From assembly GCA_017427065.1 (NCBI GenBank), contig JAFRTL010000002.1:62001-126000 (forward strand): a DNA stretch of 64,000 bases, given 5' to 3'. Under the pieces are notes generated by a model. The model was not told the DNA's origin and searched no databases. It worked only from the letters and a program-made list of their open reading frames with translations. Positions 63,721-64,000 of the stretch are shown piece by piece. The translations under genes were made by a program, and so were the position numbers. Each line of letters starts with the position of its first letter. Positions within the stretch are counted from its first letter, which is position 1. This DNA is from Bacteroidaceae bacterium (lineage in GTDB: Bacteria > Bacteroidota > Bacteroidia > Bacteroidales > Bacteroidaceae).

Positions 63721-64000
63721 TTGGATATTGCTGTGTTTGTTGTTTATCCCCTCTTGGATGAATGCCCAAGACCAGATGCCCCAGATGGCGAAAACAGATA
63801 GTCTATCAAGTACGGTGGATTCCCTAAAACGTTATGGATATATTGCAGAACCAGTAGCACTGACAGACTTCCCTTTGCCTGCTAATTTTAGGAATATACA
63901 TGAGAATGTGGTCCTGGATCCAAACGATATCTTAGCACCTTTTTGGCAGAAATTGGCAGAGAGTACTTCGCTATCGGCTACTGATTCTGTGCGTATCGTG
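63707..64000 (+). CDS. secreted protein, probable second GDSL-type hydrolase (cut by window end)
   Basis: An open frame of 98 codons from ATG 63707 to the window edge, overlapping the preceding gene by 14 bp. It begins with a signal peptide (MRKSSWILLCLLFIPSWMNAQ) and a short linker; it ends in SATDSVRIV, the segment that in related proteins runs into a HIGDSH block I. The catalytic part lies beyond the window, so the assignment is from this approach and its neighbour. Confidence 0.55.
   Translation, partial: MRKSSWILLCLLFIPSWMNAQDQMPQMAKTDSLSSTVDSLKRYGYIAEPVALTDFPLPANFRNIHENVVLDPNDILAPFWQKLAESTSLSATDSVRIV

Overview
The window reads as chromosomal DNA of a Bacteroidales bacterium, most likely Prevotellaceae-like. 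Three things point there. Many genes are preceded by the Bacteroidetes -7 promoter box TAnnTTTG (usually TATCTTTG), with almost no Shine-Dalgarno sequences. Several protein families are typical of the phylum (DUF3316, DUF3467, DUF6563-like, Bacteroidetes-type tricorn and S41 proteases, CBM48-linked esterases, NamZ/DUF1343, TlpA lipoproteins). The ribosomal gene order rpsL-rpsG-fusA-S10-spc-alpha has map but no adk after secY. The genus is inference. I see no rRNA genes, CRISPR array, intact insertion sequence or prophage.

Layout. 0-8 kb: a DUF4010/MgtC-like membrane protein, then leftward genes for a tricorn-like protease and two nearly identical secreted esterases on either side of a metallo-beta-lactamase-fold lipoprotein. 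7.9-8.6 kb: a repeat-rich gap with a tRNA-Leu(UAG). 8.6-13.1 kb: parC, DUF3316 and an S41 peptidase lipoprotein, leftward. 13.3-16.2 kb: a plug-only TonB-receptor-like protein, glyS and an FKBP lipoprotein. 16.2-22 kb: a cell-wall sugar (MurNAc) salvage operon, namZ, a symporter fused to a SpoIID/LytB domain, a BadF-type sugar kinase and murQ. 22-30 kb: asd, lolD, a DUF1846 protein, a TlpA-like lipoprotein flanked by gene debris, a helix-hairpin-helix protein, a sodium-dependent (NSS) transporter and a VanZ-like protein. 30-42 kb: murF, folP-cdaA, pta-ackA, an HU protein, alkaline phosphatase, a DUF59 gene with lpxH, a GT2 gene with radC, and efp/rpmH. 42.7-60.7 kb: one uninterrupted str/S10/spc/alpha ribosomal supercluster of 33 genes. 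61-64 kb: a DUF6563-like secreted protein, a TetR-type regulator and two SGNH/GDSL-type proteins, the last cut by the window edge.

How genes work together. NamZ can release MurNAc from peptidoglycan fragments, the symporter can import it, the kinase can phosphorylate it and MurQ can convert MurNAc-6-P to GlcNAc-6-P. The fused SpoIID domain may act on the glycan outside the inner membrane. Pta-AckA is the acetate/ATP branch. The ribosomal block encodes much of the ribosome plus EF-G, SecY, Map, IF-1 and RNA polymerase alpha.

The least explained material is in the repeats and remnants. There is a family of AATTnnn heptad repeats, one of them inside the symporter-SpoIID coding sequence and one supplying a TTG start codon. 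There is a three-copy family of clustered approximately 20-bp imperfect palindromes, an inverted-repeat-bounded CACTTCACA element beside tRNA-Leu, and two decayed copies of one gene end flanking the TlpA gene. No complete new defence or mobile system is visible.
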